Assembly (NCBI RefSeq): GCF_015668195.1
Contig: NZ_JADPFC010000007.1
Location: forward strand, 1-64,000
Direction of reading: 5' to 3'
Source of the DNA: Romboutsia_C sp015668195
GTDB lineage: Bacteria; Bacillota; Clostridia; Peptostreptococcales; Peptostreptococcaceae
Length of the DNA stretch: 64,000 bases
In this document: one piece after another, positions 42,267-51,793 of the stretch
Position numbering within the stretch: the first letter of the stretch is position 1
Layout of the letters: each line of letters opens with the position of its first letter
The notes under the pieces: model-generated
Databases searched by the model: none
What the model was told of the DNA's origin: nothing
What the model saw: only the letters and a program-made list of their open reading frames with translations
Program-made: the position numbers and the translations under genes

Positions 42267-43226
42267 CTATTTACTATATTTTACTTCTGTCCATTCTATA
42301 TTATTAATATATTTTTCAACTAACTCGTGGCTCATATCTGGATGAATAGTTTCTTCTGTTGCTATAGTTATAGATGACATAGCTATTGCATATTTTACAG
42401 TATCAACTATATTAATATTATTCATATAACCATTTGCTATACCTGCTACAAAAGAATCTCCTGCACCAGTAACGTTGATTACTTTTACATCATTAGCCTT
42501 AATTTTACCTTCTTCTTGCCCATTATTGTAGTATATACCATCTTCATCTAATGTTATAAATACATTTTGGATGCCTAAATCTGTAAAATATTTCCCAGCT
42601 TTTCTTAAATCTTCATCATTGTGTATTTTAAATCCACACATTATTTCAGCTTCATATCTATTTGGCTTTATAGTATGGAACCCTTTTATTAAGTGTTTAA
42701 CTGTTTTAGCCTTTGCTGCTGAAACTGGATCTAATATAAGTTTTGTATCTTTACTAAAGTTTTGTATTATATATTCTACTATATCAGGTCTATCTGAGTC
42801 TAGTATCATATACTCAGCATTTCTTATTATTTCCGCTTTTGAGTCTATAAATTCTGTAGTAAACATATCTATTATGTTCATATCAACTACAGCAGAAACC
42901 ATCTCACCTTGTTCATCTAAGATAGCCATATATGTAGGAGTGTGCCCTCCTTCTATTATTAGAGACTCGCTCATATCATAGTTCATCTTTTTAGAATGAT
43001 CTAACATTCTTTTTCCTGTTTCATCATCTCCTAATATAGAGATAAATCTTGTGTTTACACCTACTCTAGCCATACATTCAGCTATATTTCTACAAACTCC
43101 TCCGAAAGAAGTCTTAACTTTACCTGGATTAGAATCATTGCATCTATAATTATTATTTGTAAACCCGCAGATATCAAAAACTGATACTCCGAAAACTAAC
43201 GCATAAGGTTGCCTATTGTCTATCAT
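42267..43226 (-). CDS. PfkB-family kinase, pseudouridine-kinase-like paralogue
   Basis: A 319-aa ribokinase-fold sugar/nucleoside kinase. It shares CNDSNPGKVKTSFGGVCRNIAECMARVGVNTRFISILGDD with the PsuK at 20.6 kb (same order, many identities) and has the catalytic NVTGAGDSFVAGIANG. It lacks the N-terminal helix-turn-helix and has no glycosidase partner beside it. The substrate may therefore be pseudouridine or another nucleoside. The ribosome site is GGGAGG, and a TTGACA promoter lies upstream. It stands alone between terminators. Confidence 0.85.
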   Translation of the reverse strand: MIDNRQPYALVFGVSVFDICGFTNNNYRCNDSNPGKVKTSFGGVCRNIAECMARVGVNTRFISILGDDETGKRMLDHSKKMNYDMSESLIIEGGHTPTYMAILDEQGEMVSAVVDMNIIDMFTTEFIDSKAEIIRNAEYMILDSDRPDIVEYIIQNFSKDTKLILDPVSAAKAKTVKHLIKGFHTIKPNRYEAEIMCGFKIHNDEDLRKAGKYFTDLGIQNVFITLDEDGIYYNNGQEEGKIKANDVKVINVTGAGDSFVAGIANGYMNNINIVDTVKYAIAMSSITIATEETIHPDMSHELVEKYINNIEWTEVKYSK

Positions 43227-43283
43227 TTTTGTTTAAACCTCCCTAAGAATCACCTTCCTATTTTATCACATTCTTATGAGTTT

Positions 43284-43312
43284 TTTCTATAAATTTTAAG
43301 TTTTAATGTCAA
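43284..43312 (-). promoter_or_regulatory. sigma-A promoter of the second PfkB kinase gene
   Basis: On the minus strand, TTGACA (43307-43312) is followed after 17 bp by TAGAAA (43284-43289), about 60 bp before the start codon. The -35 is perfect but the -10 is imperfect. Confidence 0.5.
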
Positions 43313-43346
43313 TTATGCAAATTTTTACACTTTTTTTGTCGTATTT

Positions 43347-43380
43347 AATAAAATAGGAGGCTAGAATACCCCCTATATTT
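43347..43380 (-). terminator. intrinsic terminator at the end of metH
   Basis: On the minus strand, ATAGGGGG-TATTCTAG-CCTCCTAT (one mismatch) is followed by TTTATT, directly at the metH stop codon. Confidence 0.7.
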
Positions 43381-45770
43381 TATCTTAAATTTATCTTTGC
43401 TATTTCTATAGATGATTTCGCATCTTTAGAATAATAGTCTGCCCCAATCTCTTTTGCGTACTCATTAGTAAGTACTGCACCACCAACAAATACTTTCGCA
43501 TCTAGTCCTTCTTTTCTTATAGCTTCTATTGTTTCTTTCATACTTTTAACTGTAGTTGTCATTAAAGCACTTAATCCTATAAGTTTTATATTTCTATTTT
43601 TAGCCTCTTTAACAATTACATCAATATCAACATCTTTCCCTAAATCTAGGACATCATACCCATAATTTTCAAGCATTATCTTTACAATATTTTTACCTAT
43701 ATCGTGTATATCTCCTTTTACAGTTGCTACTATAATTTTTCCTTTTTGCTCTATACTTCCATTTTTATTTTGTAAACTTTCTTTTATAATATTTAGTGCT
43801 ACCTTCACAGTTTCTGCTGATTGTATTAACTGTGGTAAGAAAATTTCACCATTTTCATATTTTTTACCTATTTTATCTAGTGTAGGTATTAGTATTTCTT
43901 CTATTACTTCATTTTCTGATTGACTTTTTAAAATATTTGATATTACTTCTTTTATCTCTTCTTTAAGCCCTCTTTCTATTATTTGTTCTACTGATAATTC
44001 TTCTTTGTTATTTTGTCTTGTATTTATATCTTTATTATTTACAACATTTGCATATTTACTTATGTAATTTATACAATTTTTATCTATATTTTTTATTACT
44101 TTAAAAGAATTTATAACTTCCATCATGCTATATTCATTTGGGTTTATAATTGGTAAATCTAATCCATTCGCTAATGCCATAGTTAAGTAAGTACTATTTA
44201 AAGCTTTCCTATTTGGTACGCCAAAAGATACATTTGATACTCCTAATATAGTTTTAACTCCTAATTCTTCTTTTATCATTTTTATACATTCTATAGTTGC
44301 CATAGCCTCTGATTGTTGTGCTGAAACTGTAAGTGATAAGCAATCTATAAATATATCTTCTTTATTTATTCCATAAGATGTCGCTTTGTCTACTATTTTT
44401 TTAGCAATATTAAATCTTCCTTTTGCTGTTTTTGGTATTCCATTTTCGTCTAAAGTAAGTCCAACCACACATGCTCCGTATTTTTTTACTATTGGAAGTA
44501 TTTTACTTAGGGATTCTTCTTTTCCATTCACAGAATTTACTATAGTTTTTCCGTTATAATATCTAAGACCTTGTTCTAAAGCATCTATATTTGACGAATC
44601 CACTTGCAGAGGAGTGTCTGTAACAGATTGAATTTCTTTTATAACCATAGGCATAAATTTTTCTTCTTCTATATTAGGTATTCCTACATTTACATTTAAT
44701 ATTTCAGCTCCACCATTTATCTGTTCTAAGCCTAAGTTTATAATATAATCAAAGTTTCTATTTTTGATTGCATCTTGAAGACTTTTTCTTCCTGTTGGGT
44801 TTAATCTTTCTCCCATGACAGTCGGTGCTTTTATTTCTACAACCTTTGATGGTGAGCATATAAAGCATTTATTTACTTTATCTACATTTACCTTTTTTAA
44901 TTCATCTAAATTATTAGATATTTCTTTTATAAAAGATGGATCTGTTCCACAACATCCTCCTACTATTGAGGCACCTACTTTTATAAAATTTTTAACACCT
45001 TTATAAAATTCCTCTGCATCTACATCATATGTAGCTTGTCCATCCACTATATTTGGTAGCCCTGCATTAGCTTGAACCACTACTGGTACCTTTGCCATCT
45101 TAGCTATTCTCTCTACTATTGGTAAAAGCTGCTTTGGCCCTAAAGAACAATTTACACCTACAGCATCTACTCCTAATCCTTCTATAGTTAAAACCATACT
45201 TTCTGGAAGGCATCCAGTAAAACTCCTACCATTCTCATCAAAAGTCATAGTACAAAATACAGGTAAGTTAGTATTTTCCTTAGCTGCTAATACTGCTGCC
45301 TTAGCCTCATATAAATCCATCATAGTTTCTATTATTATTAAATCTGCACCAGACTTTTCACCTTGTACTGCCTGTCTTTTAAATATTTCATATGCCCTAT
45401 CAAAACTTAGTGTCCCCATAGGCTCTAACATTTCTCCTATAGGTCCTATATCTAGTGCTACAAATTTATTATTAATATTTTGTGATTCATTAATAGCTTT
45501 TTTAGCGATTTTTACTGCATTATCTACTATTTTTTCTACAGTATACCCTAGTTTTTCTAGTTTTAGCTCATTAGCACCAAAAGTATTCGTAGTTATTACG
45601 TTAGCCCCTGAATCTAAATATAATTTATGTATTTCTAAAAGTTTCTCTGGATTTTCAAATCCAAAGATTTCTGGATTTTCCCCTATTTTTAACCCTTTTT
45701 GTTGAAGCATTGTTCCCATAGCTCCATCAAATATTAATATATTATCTTTTATAAAATCTCTTACATTCAT
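43380..45770 (-). CDS. metH: cobalamin-dependent methionine synthase (without reactivation domain)
   Basis: Transfers a methyl group from methyltetrahydrofolate to homocysteine via B12. The 796-aa protein carries the homocysteine domain (1 to about 300, FDGAMGTMLQ, zinc cysteines in GVNCSLGP and GGCCGTDP), a pterin-binding barrel (about 320-570, VMGERLNPTGR, DSSNIDALEQGL), the B12 cap (about 600-680) and the B12 domain with GDIHDIGKNIV and GLSALMTTT. The C-terminal reactivation domain of E. coli MetH is missing and is encoded by the preceding gene, whose end overlaps this start by 29 nt. Confidence 0.94.
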   Translation of the reverse strand: MNVRDFIKDNILIFDGAMGTMLQQKGLKIGENPEIFGFENPEKLLEIHKLYLDSGANVITTNTFGANELKLEKLGYTVEKIVDNAVKIAKKAINESQNINNKFVALDIGPIGEMLEPMGTLSFDRAYEIFKRQAVQGEKSGADLIIIETMMDLYEAKAAVLAAKENTNLPVFCTMTFDENGRSFTGCLPESMVLTIEGLGVDAVGVNCSLGPKQLLPIVERIAKMAKVPVVVQANAGLPNIVDGQATYDVDAEEFYKGVKNFIKVGASIVGGCCGTDPSFIKEISNNLDELKKVNVDKVNKCFICSPSKVVEIKAPTVMGERLNPTGRKSLQDAIKNRNFDYIINLGLEQINGGAEILNVNVGIPNIEEEKFMPMVIKEIQSVTDTPLQVDSSNIDALEQGLRYYNGKTIVNSVNGKEESLSKILPIVKKYGACVVGLTLDENGIPKTAKGRFNIAKKIVDKATSYGINKEDIFIDCLSLTVSAQQSEAMATIECIKMIKEELGVKTILGVSNVSFGVPNRKALNSTYLTMALANGLDLPIINPNEYSMMEVINSFKVIKNIDKNCINYISKYANVVNNKDINTRQNNKEELSVEQIIERGLKEEIKEVISNILKSQSENEVIEEILIPTLDKIGKKYENGEIFLPQLIQSAETVKVALNIIKESLQNKNGSIEQKGKIIVATVKGDIHDIGKNIVKIMLENYGYDVLDLGKDVDIDVIVKEAKNRNIKLIGLSALMTTTVKSMKETIEAIRKEGLDAKVFVGGAVLTNEYAKEIGADYYSKDAKSSIEIAKINLR

Positions 45771-46467
45771 CTCTGTTATCCCCTTTTTTATATTTACAAT
45801 TTTTATTATTTTGGCATTTTGAACATGATTTAAAGCTTTGAGTTGCTTTATCTTCTGATATTCCTATTATTGCTATAACAGATTTTCTTGGAATCATTAT
45901 TCCACTTTCAGTTATAGTCAAGCCGATTTCTTTTTGACAGTTTAATAGATTTATTATTTCTCTATTTTTTTCTATTGGTAAGTCCCCATATCCTGGGCTA
46001 TATCTTGATGTTATGAATTTATTAGTATTAATTAATTTTTCTTGGATTTCCAATTGTAGTCTATCGCACAGTTCTTCTATAGCTGTGGTAGCACAAGCAT
46101 CTAATATTATGCTTTTACTTAATTCATTATAAGAGCGCTTTTTTATTTCTTTTTCTATTTCTATTCCTAGTGTTGTAGCCATTATTATACATTCACTACA
46201 ACTATCTAATAAATTATACAAATCTCTACTTTTTAATGTTAAATTACTTCCCTTTATATATACCTTATCTCCATATGGTCTGTTATCTTCTCTTAATATA
46301 GGATAAACCCTCAAAATATATCGAGGGTTTATCGTTGATTTAGTTATTTTTATGCATTCATCAATTATATTATGAAGATTTTCATTTATTTCTTGACCTT
46401 TGTACTCTAGATATCTTAATACTTCATTTTTATCTATATCTATAGATTGTGAAAAGTCAATTCTCAT
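45742..46467 (-). CDS. stand-alone MetH activation-domain protein
   Basis: A 241-aa protein resembling the SAM-binding reactivation domain of MetH: it contains SRYSPGYGDLPIEKNREI, matching the family RYSPGYGD signature, preceded by ILDACATTAIEELCDRLQ. It would reductively remethylate inactive cob(II)alamin on the partner MetH. The C-terminus has a cysteine cluster (CSKCQNNKNCKYKKG...EC) that could bind a metal or Fe-S cluster. It overlaps metH by 29 nt and starts 3 bp after luxS, so all three are one transcript. Confidence 0.85.
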   Translation of the reverse strand: MRIDFSQSIDIDKNEVLRYLEYKGQEINENLHNIIDECIKITKSTINPRYILRVYPILREDNRPYGDKVYIKGSNLTLKSRDLYNLLDSCSECIIMATTLGIEIEKEIKKRSYNELSKSIILDACATTAIEELCDRLQLEIQEKLINTNKFITSRYSPGYGDLPIEKNREIINLLNCQKEIGLTITESGIMIPRKSVIAIIGISEDKATQSFKSCSKCQNNKNCKYKKGDNRDECKRFYKR

Positions 46468-46470
46468 TTA

Positions 46471-46926
46471 TTACTCTCCGTATATATTTAGTGAGAATCC
46501 TTTTTCTAAAGCTTCTCTAGCATATTCTTGTGCTCCAAATAGAGATAAATCTTTGTAATTTCCACACTCTACAGCAGTAGCTGCTGGTATTTCTTTAGCA
46601 TCTAAGACCATTTTTAATGCTTTTTCTAATCCTTCTTTTATAACTGCTGGTTCTACATCTCCCCATACTATTAAGTAGAATCCTGTTCTACATCCCATTG
46701 GAGATAAGTCTATTATGTTATCTATTGTTTCTCTTAAATAAGTAGCTAATAAATGCTCTAAACCATGCATAGCAGCTGTTCCAAATGTTTCTGCGTTTGG
46801 TTGTAAGAATCTTATATCAAACTTACTTACCATATCTCCTTTTTCTCCATTTAATAAACAACACTTTCTAACATAAGGCGCTTTTACTTTTGTATGATCT
46901 AATTTAAAACTTTCTACTTTTTGCAT
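46471..46926 (-). CDS. luxS: S-ribosylhomocysteine lyase (AI-2 synthase)
   Basis: Cleaves S-ribosylhomocysteine to homocysteine and DPD, the precursor of autoinducer-2. The 151-aa protein has the metal site HGLEH (His54, Glu57, His58) and Cys121 in AVECGNY, plus the catalytic-loop Cys79 in GCRTGFY. Length is normal. It heads a luxS-activation-metH operon, so homocysteine released here is the direct substrate of MetH encoded two genes downstream. No SAM riboswitch or T-box is seen upstream. Confidence 0.97.
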   Translation of the reverse strand: MQKVESFKLDHTKVKAPYVRKCCLLNGEKGDMVSKFDIRFLQPNAETFGTAAMHGLEHLLATYLRETIDNIIDLSPMGCRTGFYLIVWGDVEPAVIKEGLEKALKMVLDAKEIPAATAVECGNYKDLSLFGAQEYAREALEKGFSLNIYGE

Positions 46927-47052
46927 ATTAATTCCCTCCGATACTTAAATTTTTTATATGATAATATTATACTTCATAATAAGGGTATATTATCAAGTTT
47001 TACATGATATTTTTATTTATTAACTTAATTTTTTATTAAATTTCTAAGTATT

Positions 47053-48168
47053 TTATATTAATTTAAACCTTACTTCAAAAATAGTTCTGCTACTATTACT
47101 TTCAACTTTGATGTTTCCCCCATGTAACTCTACTATATTTTTAGCTATAGCTAGTCCTAGTCCTGATCCACCCTCATTTCTATTTCTAGATTTCTCTACT
47201 CTATAAAATCGTTCGAATATATGAGGTAAGTCTGAAGAAGGTATTTGTTCTCCATAATTTATAATTTGGACTATAGCCATATTGTCTTGCTTTCTTGTTA
47301 CTACATCTATATATCCACCGTCTTTACCATATTTTATACCATTGCTTATTAAATTTTCAAATACCCTTACTAACTTGTTAGCATCTGCATTTATTATTAG
47401 TTTATCTTCAGAAAAATCTGTTCTTCCTTTTATATCATTTTGCTTAAATTCATATTTAAACTGTTCCGTTATTTGTCCTAATAATTCTACTAAATTTATA
47501 TTGATTTTATCTAAGCTTATAGTATTATTTTGCATCTTTGTAAGTTCAAACAAATCATTTATAAGAATGCTCAAGCTTTTAGATTTTTCGTATGCAATCG
47601 TCGTATAGTATCTAAGTTCAACTTCATCTTTGTATCTATCATCTTCTATTAAACCTAAATATCCTATTATAGATGTTAAAGGTGTCCTTAAGTCATGTGA
47701 GACATTTGTTATTAAATCTGTCTTAGTTTGTTGTGCTCTTCTCTCTTCTATTGTTATATTTCTCAACTGTGAAACTATACTATTAATATTACTTCCTAAT
47801 TGTCCAACTTCATCTTTTGACACGACTTGTATAGTTTGATTTAAATCTCCATTGGCCATAATATTAGTTGTATTTATAATTTCACTTATACTATCAATCT
47901 TTTTTTTCATAAATATAATATATATAGGTATTGTTATTAGGAGAATTAGTATTATATAAATTAAATCTCCTATATAATTATTTTTTGCATATAAAAATTC
48001 GTTTACTACATTTATAATTACTTGTGGAATTTTTGCATAACTATTTATATACATATCTACTAATGTAAAATAAGTAACACCTACTATGCTACCACCTATA
48101 ACTAAACTAATTATAAAATATATTATAGGCTTAAAAGCATATTCAAATAAAATTTTTTTATTTTTCAA
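47053..48168 (-). CDS. sensor histidine kinase (VanS-like)
   Basis: A 371-aa membrane kinase with two transmembrane helices (about 12-40 and 64-86) around a very short outside loop, a HAMP linker (NTTNIMANGDLNQTIQVVSKDEVGQL), HisKA with the phosphorylated His in NVSHDLRTPLTSIIGYLGL, and HATPase_c with NLISNGIKYG and GGSGLGLAIAKNI. The DLRTPLTSIIGYL stretch is typical of VanS kinases. The start is TTG. It overlaps the response regulator gene by 11 nt. The ligand is unknown; cell-wall stress or a glycopeptide-like signal is inferred from the neighbouring VanY-type gene. Confidence 0.88.
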   Translation of the reverse strand: MKNKKILFEYAFKPIIYFIISLVIGGSIVGVTYFTLVDMYINSYAKIPQVIINVVNEFLYAKNNYIGDLIYIILILLITIPIYIIFMKKKIDSISEIINTTNIMANGDLNQTIQVVSKDEVGQLGSNINSIVSQLRNITIEERRAQQTKTDLITNVSHDLRTPLTSIIGYLGLIEDDRYKDEVELRYYTTIAYEKSKSLSILINDLFELTKMQNNTISLDKININLVELLGQITEQFKYEFKQNDIKGRTDFSEDKLIINADANKLVRVFENLISNGIKYGKDGGYIDVVTRKQDNMAIVQIINYGEQIPSSDLPHIFERFYRVEKSRNRNEGGSGLGLAIAKNIVELHGGNIKVESNSSRTIFEVRFKLI

Positions 48169-48847
48169 CCTTATATCCTACCCCCCACACAGTGTGTATT
48201 ATTTTATCATCTATATGATTTTCTATTTTTTCCCTTATCCTACTTATATGAACCATCACAGTGTTATTAGATTGGTAATATTGTTCTTTCCATACCTTTT
48301 CAAAGATTTCTTCTGTACTAAAAACACGCCCTTTATTACTAGCTAATAGATATAAAATATCAAATTCTCTAGATGTTAAAGATATTTCACTTTCTCCAAC
48401 AGTAACCTTATGTTTACTTTTATCTATATTTAAATTTTCTATTGTTATTATATCCTTATTGTTTTTTGATTTATTATTAAAATAATATGCTCTTCTAAGC
48501 AATGACTTCACTCTAACTGTGAGCTCTAATGGATTAAAGGGTTTTGTCATATAGTCATCTGCCCCTGTCATTATACCTTGAATTTTATCCATATCTTCAG
48601 ATTTAGCACTTAGCATTAATATAGGAATATCTAATTTTTCTCTTATCTTTCTACAAACTTCTATTCCATCTATACCAGGCATCATTATATCTAGTATCAT
48701 TAATTGTATATCTTCTCTGTCTAATATATTTAAAGCTTCTATTCCATTTTCAGCTTTTATTACATCATATCCTTCATTTAATAGATATATTTCAAGAAGG
48801 TCTCTAATTTCCTTTTCATCATCTACAACAAGTACTTTATTTTTCAA
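48158..48847 (-). CDS. response regulator, OmpR family (VanR-like)
   Basis: A 229-aa regulator with a receiver domain (VLVVDDEKEIRDLL, phospho-Asp in LMILDIMMPGIDG, Lys in YMTKPFNPLEL) and a C-terminal winged helix (about 130-229, EISLTSREFDILYLLASNKGRVFSTEEIFEKVW). The order and many residues resemble VanR. The start is TTG, and it begins with the same TTGAAAAATAAA as its kinase partner. It follows the VanY-like gene by about 107 bp and probably controls it. Confidence 0.9.
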   Translation of the reverse strand: MKNKVLVVDDEKEIRDLLEIYLLNEGYDVIKAENGIEALNILDREDIQLMILDIMMPGIDGIEVCRKIREKLDIPILMLSAKSEDMDKIQGIMTGADDYMTKPFNPLELTVRVKSLLRRAYYFNNKSKNNKDIITIENLNIDKSKHKVTVGESEISLTSREFDILYLLASNKGRVFSTEEIFEKVWKEQYYQSNNTVMVHISRIREKIENHIDDKIIHTVWGVGYKVEK

Positions 48848-48954
48848 ATTTCATCATTCCCATCCATATAATATGTTTTTGTGTAATATTTTTACGTTAT
48901 TAGTTAATGTTTCACATAAAACAATTATAATATACTTTTATTGATTTAATTTAA

Positions 48955-49635
48955 TTAATTTTTACTAGCTATATACTCTTCTAATGTAGAATCATTTTCA
49001 TATATTTTTTTAGCTATATCTTTTCCTACGTATCTTATATGCCATGGTTCATATGACTTACCTGTTATATCTTCTTTTCCTAATGGGTATCTTATTATAA
49101 ATCCAAATTCATGGGCATTTTCTGCTAACCATATAGCTTCCTTCGTACTACCTACAAACCATCTATCTTTATTAGTTACATCTATGCATAATCCAGTTTG
49201 ATGTTCACTATGACCTGGCTTAGCCACATATTCATTAGCCTTTTTTAATCCATCTGAAATAACCTTTTTAGTGTATATTTCTTTTTGTGTTTCATAAGAT
49301 CTATACGCTGATGTGCCTAAAAAATCTATTCCTTCTTCTTTTGCTTCTTTAAATAATTTCTCTACTGCTTTTGAAGCTACCTCTTCCATTTGTTTTTCTT
49401 CATCTGTTGCATTATCAATAAAAGGAATATTTGGCACATCACTTTTATGTGGTTTATAATTTTCATCTAACTTATTATCATTGTTTACTAATAGCGTGTT
49501 TGTTATAATATTTGAGTTACTTTTATTTAGTATTTTTTCTTGTATTGATGTTTTTCCTGGCATTAATATTTTTACTAAAATAATTGTAACTGCTACTATT
49601 ATTATAATAGGTACTATAACCCTAAATTTTTTCAT
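48955..49635 (-). CDS. D-alanyl-D-alanine carboxypeptidase (VanY-like, M15B)
   Basis: A 226-aa membrane-anchored zinc DD-carboxypeptidase that trims the terminal D-Ala from peptidoglycan stems. It has an N-terminal helix (about 7-25), then the M15 domain with GTSAYRSYETQKEIY, the zinc motif HSEHQTGLCIDV and SYEPWHIRYVG with the last His ligand. Upstream of vanR/vanS-like genes it forms a VanY-R-S module; no VanA/B/G-type ligase or VanX/VanT gene is near. It could act in normal wall maturation rather than resistance. Confidence 0.88.
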   Translation of the reverse strand: MKKFRVIVPIIIIVAVTIILVKILMPGKTSIQEKILNKSNSNIITNTLLVNNDNKLDENYKPHKSDVPNIPFIDNATDEEKQMEEVASKAVEKLFKEAKEEGIDFLGTSAYRSYETQKEIYTKKVISDGLKKANEYVAKPGHSEHQTGLCIDVTNKDRWFVGSTKEAIWLAENAHEFGFIIRYPLGKEDITGKSYEPWHIRYVGKDIAKKIYENDSTLEEYIASKN

Positions 49636-49786
49636 AATCTATCTTCTCCTTTTAACCTTAACTACTACATTTTGAATGTAATTGTAGTGAATTTTTATAG
49701 GTTTATTTTAAAAGATAGATTTTAAATAACTTATAAGTAATTCTTAAGAAATCTTAAGTTTATTAATTTTGATGGAGGACACAAAT

Positions 49787-50512
49787 ATGACTATGCAAAA
49801 ACTTCTTAGTAAAGCTCGTCAAGCTATACAAGATTTTGATATGATACAAGACAACGATAAAATAGCAGTAGGACTTTCTGGAGGAAAAGATAGTTTAACA
49901 TTACTTCACATACTGAAAAACTATCAAAGATTCTCACCTCAAAAGTTTGAATTGATTGCAATAACGCTAAATCCTGGTGGTGTAGACAATTCACCATTAT
50001 ACAAACTTTGTGAAGATCTAGATGTAGAATTTCACGAAGTTCAAACTAATATAAAAGAAATTGTATTTGATATAAGAAAAGAGAAAAATCCATGTTCATT
50101 ATGTGCTAATTTAAGACGTGGTGCATTAAATGGTACTGCTAAAGAATTAGGATGTACTAAAGTTGCACTTGGACATCATAAAGATGATGCAATAGAGACA
50201 TTTTTAATGTCTATGCTATATGAAGGTAGAGTTAACTGTTTTTCTCCAAAGACGGTTATGGATAAACAAGAGTTAACAATTATAAGACCTATGATTTATA
50301 TAGAAGAGTATATGACAAAAAAGGCTACAAGAGAATATAACTATCCAGTTATAAAGAATCCTTGCCCTGCCGATGGTCATACTAATAGACAAAACATAAA
50401 AGAACTTGTCCAAAGATTAAATAAAGATATGCCAGGTTCAAAAAAGAATATATTTGGAGCTTTAAACAACCCTGAAAAATTATTTATATGGGATAAAGAA
50501 AAAATAAAATAG
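49787..50512 (+). CDS. TtcA-like tRNA thiolation ATPase
   Basis: A 241-aa PP-loop enzyme related to TtcA (2-thiocytidine-32 of tRNA): PP-loop SGGKDSLTLLHIL, CxxC pair in NPCSLCANLRRGAL, GHHKDDAIETFLM and a later KNPCPADG. The cysteines are those that hold the Fe-S cluster in TtcA. The start is the ATG at 49787, 8 nt after GGAGG; the earlier in-frame TTG/ATG overlap that site. It is divergent from the vanY-like gene. The exact tRNA position cannot be fixed from sequence alone. Confidence 0.85.
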   Translation: MTMQKLLSKARQAIQDFDMIQDNDKIAVGLSGGKDSLTLLHILKNYQRFSPQKFELIAITLNPGGVDNSPLYKLCEDLDVEFHEVQTNIKEIVFDIRKEKNPCSLCANLRRGALNGTAKELGCTKVALGHHKDDAIETFLMSMLYEGRVNCFSPKTVMDKQELTIIRPMIYIEEYMTKKATREYNYPVIKNPCPADGHTNRQNIKELVQRLNKDMPGSKKNIFGALNNPEKLFIWDKEKIK

Positions 50513-50589
50513 ATATAAAAGCTTAAAAATATTATATATCTTAGATATCAATCTATGAATTAATGTAATATTATTTAATTCATAGAAAA

Positions 50590-50630
50590 TATGTCAAAAT
50601 GACGTAAATTTCATTTTGGCGTATTTTTTA
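50590..50630 (+). terminator. intrinsic terminator after the TtcA-like gene
   Basis: The stem GTCAAAATGA/TCATTTTGGC (one wobble), 8-nt loop, is followed by GTATTTTTTATTT. Confidence 0.78.
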
Positions 50631-50710
50631 TTTATAATAATTGTAACACTACCTTATTGAAATTTTTATAATAACTGAATTGTATAATTGAATCAGACAA
50701 ATATATAAAT

Positions 50711-50764
50711 AAAAAATGAGTTGTTTTGAAAATTATTAAATCAACTTCAAAACAACTCATTTAT
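50711..50764 (-). terminator. intrinsic terminator after the C39-like peptidase gene
   Basis: AAATGAGTTGTTTTGAA and its complete complement, about 15-nt loop, followed by TTTTTTATTT on the minus strand. Confidence 0.85.
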
Positions 50765-50786
50765 ATTTTATAAATTTTTATTAGTC

Positions 50787-51671
50787 TTAAGCCACACTAA
50801 ACTTCCATAAATTCTTAGTTTCCTTCATGAAAATATCTATATCCCAAGTTTTATTACTTCTTTCTTTGCTATCAGGGTCATTCACTATTATATTACCATC
50901 TTTATCTATGCCAGTTAAGACTATATAATGTCCTTTGGTTGTAAATGTTCCGGGACCCATAGCTGCTATTATTGGCTCTCCTTTTTTAAGAGTAGATATA
51001 ATTACTTCTTTACTTAAAGGTATTTCTTTACCCTTTAGTCCAAATTTACTTGCTCCATCAGTCATTAGACTCCACTTAGAACCTACGCCTTCTACATAGT
51101 ATCCGTTGTTATAAGCAAAATCTGAAACTACCTTTGGATTTATACTTGTATTTCCTGTAAGACCTACCGCAACCATTGCTAAAGAAGTTGGTCCACATCC
51201 ATCAATTGCAATAAATTCTGAACCATATTTATCGTATCCCCATCTTTCATCCCATTGAAGGAAAAGTGGTATTTCACCTTTTTTGTAATCATCTTTTACA
51301 GATATTTTTTTATTCGTTTTTGATTCATTATAAATATAATCTGAAACAAAGTCTATAGCTTCAGGCTTTTTAGCTGCTAAATCTAATAACTCCTTAGGAT
51401 ACAAATCTATATTATTTAATATCTTTTTTGCTTTTGGGTATTCATTTGATTCTTCTACTAAACTAATTATAGTTGAATCTTTCGAGTTTAAAATTTCTTT
51501 AGATATTAATTCATTCTCTTTATTAGATATTAATTCATCCCTTGTATTTCCAGAGATTATATGTGTCCCTAATATAGCTACTAAACTTATACCTAATATA
51601 GACGCTAAGCCTATAATATAATATTTAACATTCTTCTTCAGCACTCTTTTTTTATTAATTTTGCAAGTCAT
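50787..51671 (-). CDS. membrane-anchored C39-like cysteine peptidase
   Basis: A 294-aa protein with a basic N-terminus, one transmembrane helix (about 18-40, YYIIGLASILGISLVAILG), a charged linker and a C-terminal Peptidase_C39_2 domain (about 130-294). Catalytic residues are visible as Cys in DGCGPTSLAMV, His in GHYIVLTG and Asp/Asn in IVNDPDS. It would act outside the membrane, on unknown peptides. I chose the ATG at 51671, with AGAGGAG upstream; an ATG 72 nt further out has no ribosome site. It borders a decayed region. Confidence 0.85.
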   Translation of the reverse strand: MTCKINKKRVLKKNVKYYIIGLASILGISLVAILGTHIISGNTRDELISNKENELISKEILNSKDSTIISLVEESNEYPKAKKILNNIDLYPKELLDLAAKKPEAIDFVSDYIYNESKTNKKISVKDDYKKGEIPLFLQWDERWGYDKYGSEFIAIDGCGPTSLAMVAVGLTGNTSINPKVVSDFAYNNGYYVEGVGSKWSLMTDGASKFGLKGKEIPLSKEVIISTLKKGEPIIAAMGPGTFTTKGHYIVLTGIDKDGNIIVNDPDSKERSNKTWDIDIFMKETKNLWKFSVA

Positions 51672-51793
51672 TATGTCATTCTCCTCTTGATGAATACTAA
51701 AACACCTAGAAGCTACTTTATTTGGATTTATTATATACTTCATAGTTTACAAGTGTTTTATTTTTATTTAATCTTAAGTTATTCAGCTATTTC

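Noticed and set aside
46927..47052. SAM riboswitch or T-box upstream of luxS
   Set aside because: I looked for the conserved core sequences and found none; the region is too short and AT-rich.
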